From the NCBI GenBank assembly GCA_905221605.1, contig CAJNDS010001935.1, forward strand, positions 180,001 to 220,000: a DNA stretch of 40,000 bases, written 5' to 3'. Of this stretch, positions 32,268 through 40,000 are shown piece by piece. Source of the stretch: Symbiodinium natans. Lineage: Eukaryota > Sar > Dinophyceae > Suessiales > Symbiodiniaceae. Within the stretch, counting starts at the first letter, position 1; every line of letters starts with the position of its first letter. Below the pieces are notes generated by a model. It was not told where the DNA came from and ran no database searches. It worked only from the letters and a program-made list of their open reading frames with translations. Made by a program: the position numbers and the translations under genes.

Positions 32268-32450
32268 CCTTAAACCCTAAACCCTATAAACCCTATAAAC
32301 CCTATAAACCCTATAAACCCTATAAACCCTATAAACCCTATAAACCCTATAAACCCTATAAACCCTATAAACCCTGAAAACCCTATAAACCCTATAAACC
32401 CTATAAACCCTATAAACCCTAGTAAACCCTATAAACCCTAAACCCCTCTT
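32268..32450. repeat. Variant telomere-type array CCCTATAAA, about 19 units
   Basis: Nearly pure 9-mer CCCTATAAA, with canonical CCCTAAA only at its ends. The longest variant array in the window. Confidence 0.97.
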
Positions 32451-32472
32451 GGTTGCCCCTCGGATGGCCTCA

Positions 32473-32806
32473 GGGATGTTCTCCCTTAGACTAACAGTCC
32501 TTATTGGGGAATCTAATTGGGGGTACGAAAATTATCCCTACTAAGGCCTGGTAGTCATTGGGATTATAATGAGGGGTACCATAATCCCTGTTAACGACTG
32601 GTAGAAAATGGGGATATCATAGGGGGTACTATAATCCCTATTAAGGACTGCTAGTAGTTGGGATTAAGGACTTAGTTGTCCAGTAACCTGGGGGAACTGG
32701 AAGGTTTACCTTTGGGATGATAAGGGGATTGTATTTTACCCCAAAAAGGTTCAAGGTTACCTACTCTACTACTAGCAGGATTGCTAGTATAAGGGGGAAC
32801 AGCCCA
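32473..32806. mobile_element. Long TIR element, GGGATGTTCCCCCTTATA family, copy 3
   Basis: Starts GGGATGTTCTCCCTTAGACT, ends CTAGTATAAGGGGGAACAGCCC. Between them about three ~65-bp repeats (ACTGGTAG..GGGATTATAATGAGGGGTAC). At 334 bp it is nearly four times the length of copy 2, apparently by internal tandem duplication. Confidence 0.75.
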
Positions 32807-32897
32807 AGATGTAAACCTTTCCCGGAGCTTGTCCCGAAAGGCGACGGTCTGCGATAGCGCCCGTGCAAAGATCTGGGCCTCATTGGGTTCTTCTGAG

Positions 32898-32923
32898 GTT
32901 TAGGGTTTAGGGTTTAGGGTTTA
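32898..32923. repeat. TTTAGGG, 3-4 units
   Basis: Directly follows (minus strand) the exon 32926-33045. Confidence 0.9.
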
Positions 32924-32925
32924 TC

Positions 32926-33045
32926 CCGGCGTCGGAAGAGAATTCTGGTTCGGGACTTGTTTGCTTGGGAAGATCTTCTGCTGTGTGCATGAGATGAAAT
33001 CTAACATGCCTGTCCAGCAGATACAGAGTTCGCATCTCGGATCTT
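32926..33045 (-). CDS. Candidate exon 2 of the 33 kb gene
   Basis: After a GGCTTCTTGCAG acceptor the minus frame reads RSEMRTLYLLDRHVRFHLMH, TAEDLPKQTSPEPEFSSDAG, ending in GGGATAAACCC. A GA or GC donor (G|GATAAA or GAC|GCCGGG) is possible. Its first base completes an Arg codon left by the exon at 33177-33265. Confidence 0.5.
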
Positions 33046-33115
33046 CTGCAAGAAGCCAAGCTAAACCACAGATGGCATTGAACTCTTGACAAAAACAGGG
33101 TTTTGTTCTTTCTGT

Positions 33116-33141
33116 TTTTAGGGTGTAGGGTTTAGGGTTTC
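33116..33141. repeat. TTTAGGG block, 3 units
   Basis: Within the predicted intron 33046-33176. Confidence 0.9.
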
Positions 33142-33176
33142 TTTTTTGAGGGTTGCTCCCGCGGCTTTGATGTCAC

Positions 33177-33265
33177 CTCTCAAACGTCCATCCCCCGACC
33201 ACAGCCTCCGGCTCCCGGCTGTGGACGTAGCCATGCACGTCGAAGCTCCCGAGGCTGGCGCCGTC
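33177..33265 (-). CDS. Candidate exon 1 of the 33 kb gene
   Basis: Bounded by CCCTGAG (acceptor AG at 33266-33267) and GAGAG|GTGACA (GT at 33175-33176). Reads DGASLGSFDVHGYVHSREPE, AVVGGWTFE. Nearly every third base is G or C, the strongest codon bias seen here. The two leftover bases AG plus A of the next exon give Arg, so the join is in frame. No family recognised. Confidence 0.55.
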
Positions 33266-33501
33266 CTCAGGGGATTACCCATAAAACCCGGCAATTAATG
33301 CTGCCCTGGCTTCGGTATTTCGACCCTCTATACGCACAAGCTTCGCGGGACTGTTCTGCGAACTCAGTCTGTTGGGTTCACCCGCCATGAGCACAAACCT
33401 TTTTCCTGGAGGGTTGCTTTTTGGTTCTGCGTTTACGGTTGCAGGTTTAGGGTTTGTCTGACTCCTGAGCCAGCCTAAGCAGCAGTCTGAGGTTTCTTTT
33501 C

Positions 33502-33764
33502 TTCAGGCCTTGAGGTCCTACAAGCTTGAGGCTCTTGCTCTGGGAATCTTGAAGAGGCCAGAGCCCGGAGAATCCAGGAAACCCAGCCCGGCCGGTTCCA
33601 TGAACGTTTTAGGAAACGAGGCCCCAACCACATTTCGGGACAGTCCACGGACCAGCTCGACTCGCTTTAGTAGGTCTGTTTGGGTGACCCTCTATATACC
33701 ATACACAAGGCCAAGCTCAAGGAAAGGTTCAGGCCATGATGTCCTACACGCTTGAGGGCCTTGG
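33502..33764 (+). CDS. Candidate exon with a repeated 37-bp word
   Basis: The plus frame 33510-33755 reads RSYKLEALALGILKRPEPGE, SMNVLGNEAPTTFRDSPRTS. TTCAGGCCTTGAGGTCC.. at 33502 recurs at 33728 as TTCAGGCCATGATGTCC.., about 32 of 37 matching, encoding QALRSYKLEALAL and QAMMSYTLEGLG. Either a duplicated exon or chance; both follow a TTCAG that could be an acceptor. Confidence 0.35.
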
Positions 33765-34136
33765 GCGGGTTGTACTGCACGTATCCGCTTGCTAAGCTAG
33801 CCTCGGCTTTTGACTCGATACTTCAAGGAATTGCCTGCGCCTTCTGGATGGCCGTACTCTTTTGGAGCGTGCAGTCTGCCATCGTGAGATCAACAGCGAC
33901 AGCAGCGGTCGTTGATATCGAAGGGCACAAGTGCACGTAATTTAATTTGCGGTCCTGTGGAGGTGTGTAGAACTCTCGCAGGTCCGTCACGAGCGGCGCG
34001 AGAGAGTGGAAGAAGACCTTCTGCACCTCCCAGGTCTGTCGACAGTCCGCTTAAGTACACCCACCTCACTGCTGCCGACTCTTCAAGATGCAAGCCCGCA
34101 GCCGATTCCCCTCCCCGGCCCCCTCCCCCCCCCCAC

Positions 34137-34208
34137 CTAAACCCTAAACCCTAAACCCTAAACCCTAAACCCTAAACCCTAAACCCTAAACCCTAAACCC
34201 TAAACCCG
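34137..34208. repeat. CCCTAAA array, 10 perfect units
   Basis: Preceded by a C-rich stretch (34110-34136). Frames at 33752-34154 on both strands are unassigned. Confidence 0.97.
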
Positions 34209-34344
34209 CAATTAACCTAAATGTCAGTCAGGTACCATCAGCCGAACCAAGGGCTGAGCGAGCAACGACACAACCCACCCTGCCCTCAACTGCGACAAAG
34301 AGCTGTGCCAGAAACAGCCACGGCTCTGAGACCCAGTTAAAATT

Positions 34345-34436
34345 TGTTTTTCATACATACATATATGTACCTATGCATATATAGTGTCATAGTGTGTATG
34401 TAAAAATACATATACATACATAAATGCATAAATATC
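34345..34436. repeat. TACA / TA-rich tract
   Basis: CATACATACATATATG and related words. Confidence 0.8.
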
Positions 34437-34494
34437 AAGCTGCCAGTGCGGGGAGAACATTGGTATCTTGGGCTCCTGGATTAGGGCCCTCCCT

Positions 34495-34537
34495 AAACCC
34501 TAAACCCTTTAAACCCCAAACCCTAAACCCTAAACTC
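34495..34537. repeat. CCCTAAA array, about 6 units
   Basis: With TTTAAACCCCAAA variants. Confidence 0.9.
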
Positions 34538-34659
34538 CCCTCCCGTCCCCCTCACCCCACTCCTCTCGGTCGAAGGTCGGGTCCCCTTCGCCCAGTCGCG
34601 CGGGTGACGTGCCCAGATCCTGAGGGTCAGGGCGGTCAAAGGATGTCAAGGCTTAAGGT

Positions 34660-34735
34660 TCTTTAGGCTTTAGGGTTTATAGGGTTTGTGGGGTTTAGGG
34701 TTTTAGGGTTTATATAGGGTTAAGGGTTTAGGGTT
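34660..34735. repeat. TTTAGGG block, very degenerate
   Basis: TTTAGGG, TTTATAGGG, TTTGTGGGG and TTTTAGGG units. The next 40 bp (TTTTGCTCCCGCATAGCTGA) resemble the array-flanking motif. Confidence 0.85.
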
Positions 34736-34945
34736 TTGCTCCCGCATAGCTGACATGAAGCCACTCAGCAGGGTTCGACTAGGGCTTATGTTTGAAGTTT
34801 AGGGCCTTCGGGTTTAGGGTTTAGGGGGGGTCAAGGGTTTTGCGGGAGTTGCTCTACATTTGGGACACCTGAAAGAAGGGTGCAATCCAGGTCAACCTCT
34901 GCATCCGTTCGGTTTGGCATTCGTCTTCCATTGAGTGGCAATTGG

Positions 34946-35252
34946 TCATCTCAAATGCTTGAAACCTCGGGGCGAACGAGCATCTAAGCCGCTGTTCGCC
35001 ATCAAACGGCTGAGGCCCGCCCGCAGCTTCTGCCGGACGCTGCTTGGGAGCTCTGGGAGCCTCATCTTTGCATATGGAAGGACTGTTCGCGGGGGAACCT
35101 CAGGGGCTTTATCCCGGGTCATCCTACATTGTGCTTGCCTTGTAATCACCCTTTTGCTGATGGGAAAAGGAATGCACGCACACACACGCACACACAAAGG
35201 TCCTTCATTAAAATCAAACCCCCGTTTCAATACACAATTTCCAGGAGTTTAA
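34946..35252. CDS. Open frames on both strands, unassigned
   Basis: The minus frame (YAKMRLPELPSSVRQKLRAG, LSRLMANSGLDARSPRGFKH) ends in TGA at 34946. The plus frame 34935-35252 contains a hydrophobic ILHCACLVITLLLMGKG. Minus slightly preferred by codon bias. Confidence 0.3.
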
Positions 35253-35394
35253 AGTGTATCACGAATAGAGTTGCAGAAGGGCAAGTGTGGATTTGAAGTG
35301 GCCGCGGGGCCTGGCAAAGGCTGCTTCTGTCTCCACTTCGCCCGCGTCCAGGTCAAAAACCGAAAAAGCATGCCTGGCACGCAAGGCCACATGA

Positions 35395-35468
35395 ACCCTA
35401 AACCCTAAACCCTAAACCCTAAACTTGAAACCCTAAGCCCTAAACCCTAAGCCCCTAAGCCCTAAGCA
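35395..35468. repeat. CCCTAAA / CCCTAAG array
   Basis: About ten units, the right half with CCCTAAG and CCCCTAAG. Confidence 0.9.
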
Positions 35469-35554
35469 TGCGTGGGTGTGGTTGACGGATTGCTGAGCAC
35501 TTGGACCCACTCAAACCTCGGGTCGTGAAGCTCCACACACCACCCTACTATTAC

Positions 35555-35688
35555 TACACATAACATATGACATATATACATATGTACTTATACATCTATA
35601 CGTAATCTGCAATGTATAATATGTAGTATGTAGTAAGTCCTATGTACCATGTACTGTGTAATATGTAAATCGAATATGCAAAATATAT
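35555..35688. repeat. AT-rich tract of TATGTA words
   Basis: ATATGTA, TAGTATGTAGTAAG and similar. Confidence 0.75.
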
Positions 35689-35708
35689 CTCCCACACTGA
35701 CCTTGACT

Positions 35709-35812
35709 CCAGCAAGGCTCAGTAAGTACCGCGCCAAGGGGCGAGTCCTCGCTGGAGGGCAGTGCCGTCAGGGCTGCGCCGCCGAGCTCAAGCACTTCCT
35801 TCCGAACCCAAA
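35709..35812 (+). CDS. Candidate exon ending at a TIR element
   Basis: The plus frame reads ARLSKYRAKGRVLAGGQCRQ, GCAAELKHFLPNPKSP, with GC-rich codons that stop where the element begins (CCCAAAGAGCCC). Basic N-terminal half. Unrecognised. Confidence 0.5.
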
Positions 35813-35910
35813 GAGCCCAATACCCCTTAGTTCAGCAATATACCTTAAATCATATTAAGGGTCGCTATATAATTTAGGGTATATTCCTTAATTCTTTTGG
35901 GCAGGGGGTT
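35808..35910. mobile_element. TIR element, CAAAGAGCC branch
   Basis: CCCAAAGAGCCCAATACCCC on the left; right GGGTATATTCCTTAATTC then TTTTGGGCAGGGG. The right TIR is decayed. Confidence 0.65.
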
Positions 35911-36039
35911 CCTAGGAGTTGCTGGGTTTAGGACTTAGGGGGGGCAAGGATTCGAGACCGAGAAAAAGTCGGGTCTCCGGCTTCTCTGTCTTGCTTTTAG
36001 GGAAGAGCTGCCTGGGTGAACTGGCAATTTTTGGGATTT

Positions 36040-36051
36040 GGGGGGGGGGGG
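36040..36051. repeat. Poly-G, 12 nt
   Basis: Uninterrupted. The 35912-36228 frames on both strands remain unassigned. Confidence 0.9.
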
Positions 36052-36312
36052 CGGTACCCCGACGACGGGATAAAGGTTGGGCATGGCATACATTGTCGCA
36101 CAAAGGCTGCGACTCTGCTCTGCGCTCATTCTGACACGCAGTTCTGAACCACGAACCTCCCAACTTAGGGATCGAGGACTAGGCACTATTTGCGCTGGAC
36201 TTTGAATGAAAACCATGTGCACATGCACTCCCGCATGCTGTCATAAGTATTGCGTTACGCAAGGCGAGTTGCGCGCTGCAGCCCCAGTATGTAGGGGCCT
36301 TTCCTCAGCGGC

Positions 36313-36416
36313 GTGAGACTGAAGGGAAGTCCCTGCTCTGAAGCAACCATGTTGCTGTCTCGTGTTTTCAAGGCTTCATCTGCATACCAATGCGTTGCAG
36401 CACAAGTGGGTGGGTG

Positions 36417-36418
<2 letters not shown>
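36313..36418 (+). CDS. Weak exon candidate
   Basis: The plus frame MRLKGSPCSEATMLLSRVFK, ASSAYQCVAAQVGGC runs into the poly-G tract. Confidence 0.25.

Positions 36419-36420
<2 letters not shown>

Positions 36421-36448
<28 letters not shown>
36421..36448. repeat. Poly-G, 28 nt
   Basis: The longest G run in the window. Confidence 0.97.
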
Positions 36449-36684
36449 TCGAGCTTTCGCAAAACACTGAAAGCGTAATGCCCTCGTTCCTCTTGACAAC
36501 GTCTGGGGAGTCTATAGAGTCAAAACTGGGCCGAGGACGGCTGCACAAACTCCTGCTGAGCACAGGAACTGCAGGGTTTAGGGGCCGGGTCCAAGCCGAA
36601 GGCCCTTAACTCCTCTGCAAGGTTCTGCTGCAGGTACTCCCGCTGCACAGGCGCCACCGGCAGGTAGGAGTGCCTTGCAGACTC

Positions 36685-36726
36685 TAAACCCTAAACCCTA
36701 AACCCTATACCCTATAAACCCTAAAG
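36685..36726. repeat. CCCTAAA array, 5 units
   Basis: The last two units are CCCTATA and CCCTATAAA. Confidence 0.9.
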
Positions 36727-36961
36727 GTGCAGGCTTCCAGAGAATCTCTTTTCTGCGTCATGGCGCAGCCTAGGGGAGCTACCTGCATGGTCCATCGTAC
36801 CCTATTCCTAGACAGTCCCTTTATATGGTTGGTTAGGGGGAATATAAGGCCTAATAGCCCATTCTGATAGAGGAACTCCGACCCTGAACTGAACTGAACT
36901 GATCTAGATATCGATGAGAGGAACCAGCACCTCAAACCTCGAACAGATGAAGTCATCACAC

Positions 36962-37110
36962 CGTCGTCGAATCCCAGGAGCTGCCAGCGGAACGGGAAAA
37001 GAAGCAGGGAAGAGATGCCCTCACCACAGGCCGTCAGAGTGAACGCAGAGGAGGAGCGCATCACCACCTGCCGGCGTGGGGCGCCCAGTTGGGGTGTGAC
37101 GGCAGGTCTT
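36962..37110 (-). CDS. Candidate exon, about 49 codons
   Basis: After a GTAGATAG acceptor (AG at 37111-37112) the minus frame reads RRPAVTPQLGAPRRQVVMRS, SSAFTLTACGEGISSLLLFP, FRWQLLGFDD and ends G|GTGTGA (36960-36961). Very GC-rich third positions up to that donor, lost beyond it. Unrecognised. Confidence 0.5.
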
Positions 37111-37322
37111 CTATCTACACGGCCTACTTTGCACATGGAGTTGTAAAAATGTTCGTCGCTCACTGTTTTACGAGGTGTTCAGTTTCTGCCATGGAAGGAT
37201 TTGGACGGAAAGCCACGAACTTGCTTGACGTGTGGTGCTTCGGAGACTTGCATTGCTTGACTCTGTGTGGCTATCTTTGTGGGGGGCTGACGGCACGGAC
37301 ATGAAGTCTTTCTCGGCACTGG

Positions 37323-37587
37323 TTACAGGAGCGCCAGAACGTATGCACGGCTCACTGGCTCACCACGAAACGCAACAGACCTGCAACCCAAGACCGACCA
37401 GGGAACTGCACCTTCCGCTCCAGCAAAGCCAGCCGGAATAGAAGCAACAGCGAGGAGAGGCTCAGCCGCTGAACCAAACAGCTCAAAGGAACGTGAGGCA
37501 CCGGCAAGCAGCCACTCCTCAGCGAATAATTCGGGGGATGGCTCAGCGGCGTTCAGCACTTGTAGCCTTTGCTCACCACTCGTCTAA
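37323..37587 (-). CDS. Candidate exon, 87 codons
   Basis: The minus frame, open after TAG at about 37588, reads LNAAEPSPELFAEEWLLAGA, SRSFELFGSAAEPLLAVASI, PAGFAGAEGAVPWSVLGC and TAA at 37323. Ala/Glu/Leu-rich. A donor CT|GTAACC lies at the end. Same strand as 36962-37110 and possibly the same gene. Confidence 0.5.
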
Positions 37588-37734
37588 CCGGACTATGGCG
37601 CACACTGTAAACAAAGGGAGGCAAGTCATGGCGACGCTTTGCGGAAGCGCATGCCGGCCGACTGCATTTACCTTACGTACGAGCCTATAAGCCCTAATCC
37701 CTGTTTGAGCCGGGGCTTGCTGAATGCCGGGAGC

Positions 37735-37780
37735 CTAAACCCTAAGCCCTAAGCCCTAAGCCCTAAACCCTATAAGCCCC
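37735..37780. repeat. CCCTAAG / CCCTAAA array
   Basis: Mostly CCCTAAG units, one CCCTATAAG. Confidence 0.9.
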
Positions 37781-37947
37781 AAGCATGCCCCCAAAAAAAA
37801 TCCAGCCGCGCAGCGGCCCAGAGGCGCCAATCGCCAGAGCCACGGACGCTTTCGCGCGGAGGCGCAGGGAACACGTCGGGGGCGGCAGCGGGACCTCACC
37901 TCAGAGTGTCTTGCTTCACTCGATTTTTTATCAAATTGTTTAAACAC
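37781..37947. CDS. Open on both strands, unassigned
   Basis: The minus frame (RSRCRPRRVPCASARKRPWL) ends in the array; a plus frame (RGANRQSHGRFRAEAQGTR) overlaps. GC-rich. Confidence 0.2.
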
Positions 37948-38282
37948 TTTTCATTTGTTTTCATTAGTTTAAGCAATAATAAAGCCTGAGCAATTCTGGA
38001 ACTTCATATCGTCATTTCATCTGGCCTCGCATGTTTTCTTGGGGTTGTCAGATCGCTGAAGGGAAGGTGGCACTGTTGGCAACCGTCTAGCGAACTCGGG
38101 TCCTTCGTTGCTTGTTTAATTGAAATGGAACCAGTTCTTTACTGGAGAATGCCCGCAAGAATCCGGTGAACATTCAACGAAAAGAGCGCAAGGAACTTTC
38201 TTTCTCGCCCCTGTGTTCCACTTATCTCAGTGCCCTCCTGGGATTGGGCATGAGGGGGACCTCTGGCTAAACACAACTGTAC

Positions 38283-38643
38283 TTGAACAACACGGGCCAG
38301 CAGGAAACTCTTTGCGAGACTAACTGCCGCGAAAGCTGCGCACAAGCCACGCCCATAGCTGAGCCAAATATTCCGGATCGTGCGCGATCTTGCCGGGCTG
38401 AATTGCGGTCGCCGTTAAGCTGGCCAGGCTCTTCACAAATGTCGCACTTATCACCTGGTCATGACCGGGTGTTGGGTAGGAGGCTTGATGAGCTTGATGA
38501 CTCGCGTGTGCTCGCCAGAGTGAGGGCTATGCGACACCATCAAAGCCCCAACATCAGGGCGCCACATGCAATCTATGTTGAGCCCCGCCTCAGGATGGAG
38601 GGACCAGAAGCAGGCACACACCTGCTGCACAACCAGTCATCAG

Positions 38644-38682
<39 letters not shown>

Positions 38683-38768
38683 TGCCGTTGCATCCAGAGG
38701 GTCTAGCAGCGCCAGGCAAAGAAGCTTTAAGTAGTGCATTGCTGGCAGCTGACTCGTTCGTGGCCTGA
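38283..38768 (+). CDS. 161-codon open frame, unrecognised
   Basis: The longest non-repetitive plus frame. It reads SHLSPGHDRVLGRRLDELDD, SRVLARVRAMRHHQSPNIRA, PHAIYVEPRLRMEGPEAGTH, then a Ser-Leu run from a CT microsatellite, then GLAAPGKEALSSALLAADSF and TGA. The first codon is TTG, so the start is unknown. The central 70 residues have clear protein texture. Could be one exon or two separated by the CT-run, which would act as a polypyrimidine tract. Confidence 0.4.
38647..38679. repeat. CT microsatellite, 16 units
   Basis: Perfect dinucleotide run. Confidence 0.97.
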
Positions 38769-39006
38769 GCATGTAACGGCACGGCGCTCTTGAACTTCTT
38801 GTGGTCAGCAGTAGAAAGCGGGGATGGCCCTTAAAACCCTCTGCAAACTATTCCTAAAGATGGTCCTCTTAAACCCAATGAAGGAAAAATATGAAAGATC
38901 CCAAGGGCCCACTTAGAAAGACAAAGGGACCTCCTCCTCTGGATCTTGCCCCAAGCACATGCGCAGGGCAGCCACCTCGACATCGAGAAGAAAGCAAGTG
39001 GGAGCT

Positions 39007-39080
39007 CCCCCCCACCCCACTACCCGTTAACCATAAGAGCAGGGTATATAAGTCCCCTTTACTAAAGGGTAGTGGGGGGT
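39007..39080. mobile_element. TIR element, CCCCACTACCC
   Basis: CCCCCCACCCCACTACCCGT faces AAAGGGTAGTGGGGGGT, 74 bp. Also contains GGGTATATAAG. Confidence 0.65.
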
Positions 39081-39143
39081 GCAGGTATAGTGCTTCAGGC
39101 ATAACCTTCTATTCTGTATGCATGGGCGGCAGCTGGCAAGGGT

Positions 39144-39347
39144 TTGGGTCGAAGGCCGTGCTTGTCGCGACATGCCCTTTTCCTGCTGCACGTGGACAAG
39201 ATGAAGACCTGCCTGCTGGATGGAAGGCACAGGCAACGGTGGCCCTTTCTGAAGCATTCTCTTGACATGCCCGTGCTGTGGCAAAGCCAGCAGGGCCGAG
39301 CAGCTAGCGTACGCAACACACCACATCTAAGCAGCACCATGCGATGA
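39144..39347 (+). CDS. Candidate exon, plus strand preferred
   Basis: FLLHVDKMKTCLLDGRHRQR, WPFLKHSLDMPVLWQSQQG, RAASVRNTPHLSSTMR and TGA at 39345. A minus frame 39095-39499 (134 codons, Cys-rich) and a plus frame 38891-39265 overlap. Plus is preferred by codon bias; uncertain. Confidence 0.3.
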   Translation: MGRRPCLSRHALFLLHVDKMKTCLLDGRHRQRWPFLKHSLDMPVLWQSQQGRAASVRNTPHLSSTMR

Positions 39348-39491
39348 CGAGGTGCGTAGTACCGCGCGTCTAAATCAGCCACCACTGTGCAAAAGCATCG
39401 CATGGTAGCGCACAGCGTCTTCCAGGTCGTGCCAGTCCCCCGATGAAGCAAAGCCTGACAGGGAAGGCTATCCCAGCAGAGTGTCCCCAAA

Positions 39492-39567
39492 AACTCCAAA
39501 CCCCCTTAATTAAAGAATATCCCTACATAATTTAAGGTCTATTCCTTCATTAAGGGGTTTTGGAGTC
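39492..39567. mobile_element. TIR element, GACTCC/TTAATTAAGG family
   Basis: ACTCCAAACCCCCTTAATTA faces TTCATTAAGGGGTTTTGGAGT. 76 bp, the shortest copy. Confidence 0.8.
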
Positions 39568-39683
39568 CCTGTGTCTGGCCTGGCCAAGCAGATGCTCAAG
39601 GAGCAACAAGGCTCCGTAGTACATTCTTGGGAGCACCCAAGACAGCAAGTGCCCATCATCTTCTTGCTGCAACAGCCACCCTA
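39565..39683 (+). CDS. Candidate exon after a TIR element
   Basis: The plus frame reads VPVSGLAKQMLKEQQGSVVH, SWEHPRQQVPIIFLLQQPP, ending in TAA inside CCCTAAA. Another frame is also open over the same interval, so the reading is provisional. Confidence 0.35.
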
Positions 39684-39750
39684 AACCCTAAACCCTAAAC
39701 CCTAAACCCTAAACCTAAACCCTAACCCTAAACCCCACACCCTAAGCCCT
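39678..39750. repeat. CCCTAAA array, about 10 units
   Basis: Canonical then degenerate (CCTAACCC, CCCCACA, CCCTAAG). Confidence 0.95.
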
Positions 39751-39858
39751 CAGCGCAACTACCACAGTCACGTTGCATCCCCAGCCTCGCCTTGGGAAGC
39801 TTGCCGAGAAGCTCCTGATCATCTTTGGACAGCTCCTGGCGCCCGTCCCGACTCCCCA
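39745..39858 (-). CDS. Candidate exon at a TIR element edge
   Basis: From the edge of element 39854-39987 the minus frame reads EDLGSRDGRQELSKDDQELL, GKLPKARLGMQRDCGSCAEG, then meets the telomere-type block. Charged, helical. Unrecognised. Confidence 0.4.
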
Positions 39859-39987
39859 GATCTTCCAAAACCCTACCCTGTTTAGGGTTTAGGGTTTAGG
39901 GCCTTAATTAAGGATTTTAATTCATACTAAGGATGATTTTTATACATTTGTTGTGTTCCCTAGTTAGGGGTTTTAGAAGATCTGGGT
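39854..39987. mobile_element. TIR element, AGATCTTCC family, with inserted TTTAGGG
   Basis: CCCAGATCTTCCAAAACCCT faces AGGGGTTTTAGAAGATCTGGG. Three TTTAGGG units (39881-39902) sit between the left outer TIR and CCTTAATTAAGG, where copy 13782 has none. AGATCT at both ends. Confidence 0.85.
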
Positions 39988-40000
39988 CTTTCCAACTGAG

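Noticed and set aside
33510-33600. B-family DNA polymerase fragment (SYKLEALALGIL)
   Set aside because: Only a loose likeness to the SYSLNAV exonuclease-region word; no catalytic motif nearby.
39050-39062. TATA-box promoter at GGGTATATAAG
   Set aside because: Lies inside a TIR element; no start site or downstream first exon supports it.
1-40000. Spliced-leader RNA, tRNA or rRNA genes
   Set aside because: No match to the dinoflagellate spliced-leader core, no cloverleaf and no rRNA words were found by eye; a covariance-model scan would be decisive.

Overview
The window looks like nuclear DNA of a large-genome eukaryotic microalga, most likely a dinoflagellate (for example Symbiodiniaceae, Polarella or Prorocentrum relatives). 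It carries about 45 separate blocks of the TTTAGGG/CCCTAAA telomere-type repeat, in both orientations, spread over the whole 40 kb. It also has many short terminal-inverted-repeat (TIR) elements, long poly-G/C, TA and CA tracts, and only short open frames in protein-like pieces of 13 to about 160 codons. The DUF4116-like and DUF547-like fragments, and possible GA/GC splice donors, fit a dinoflagellate. A chromerid or another alga is not excluded. I saw no bacterial operons, rRNA, tRNA, CRISPR or spliced-leader gene.

Coding content: no complete gene can be read. What can be supported is a set of candidate exons, chosen by amino-acid texture, GC-rich third positions and splice signals. They fall in strand-consistent groups: minus at 1.2-1.5 kb; minus at 5.6-6.6 kb; plus at 11.2-11.7 kb; minus at 12.8 kb (DUF547-like); plus at 17.2-19.2 kb; minus at 20.2-26.1 kb (including a DUF4116-like exon and a possible myristoylated N-terminus); plus at 26.9-28.5 kb; minus at 29.2-33.3 kb; minus at 37 kb; and plus at 38-39.7 kb. 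Most products are unrecognised.

Repeat content: 2.75-4.1 kb is a degenerate ~93-bp satellite built from telomere-like words. 4.16-5.2 kb is an unusual array of perfect 26-bp palindromes at an exact 52-bp period, organised in two 428-bp higher-order units. A ~497-bp segment occurs twice (7.98 and 9.10 kb). Several TIR families are present: CCCAAAGACTCC/AGATCTTCC..TTAATTAAGG, TTGGAGGTTCATGGG, GGGATGTTCCCCCTTATA, GGGGTTTACGAAAATA and GGTTCTTAGTAGG.

How the parts relate: the most interesting pattern is that both the TTTAGGG blocks and the TIR elements repeatedly sit between candidate exons. Phase-compatible joins can be written across them at 11284-11416 (an inverted telomere-type array), 17480-17516 (an intron of three TTTAGGG units), 17565-17688 (a TIR element) and 33046-33176 (TTTAGGG). 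At 5701-5804 an intron is almost wholly CCCTAAA repeat. This suggests introner-like elements and telomere-repeat insertions as a source of introns. It is inferred from sequence alone; transcript data would decide it.
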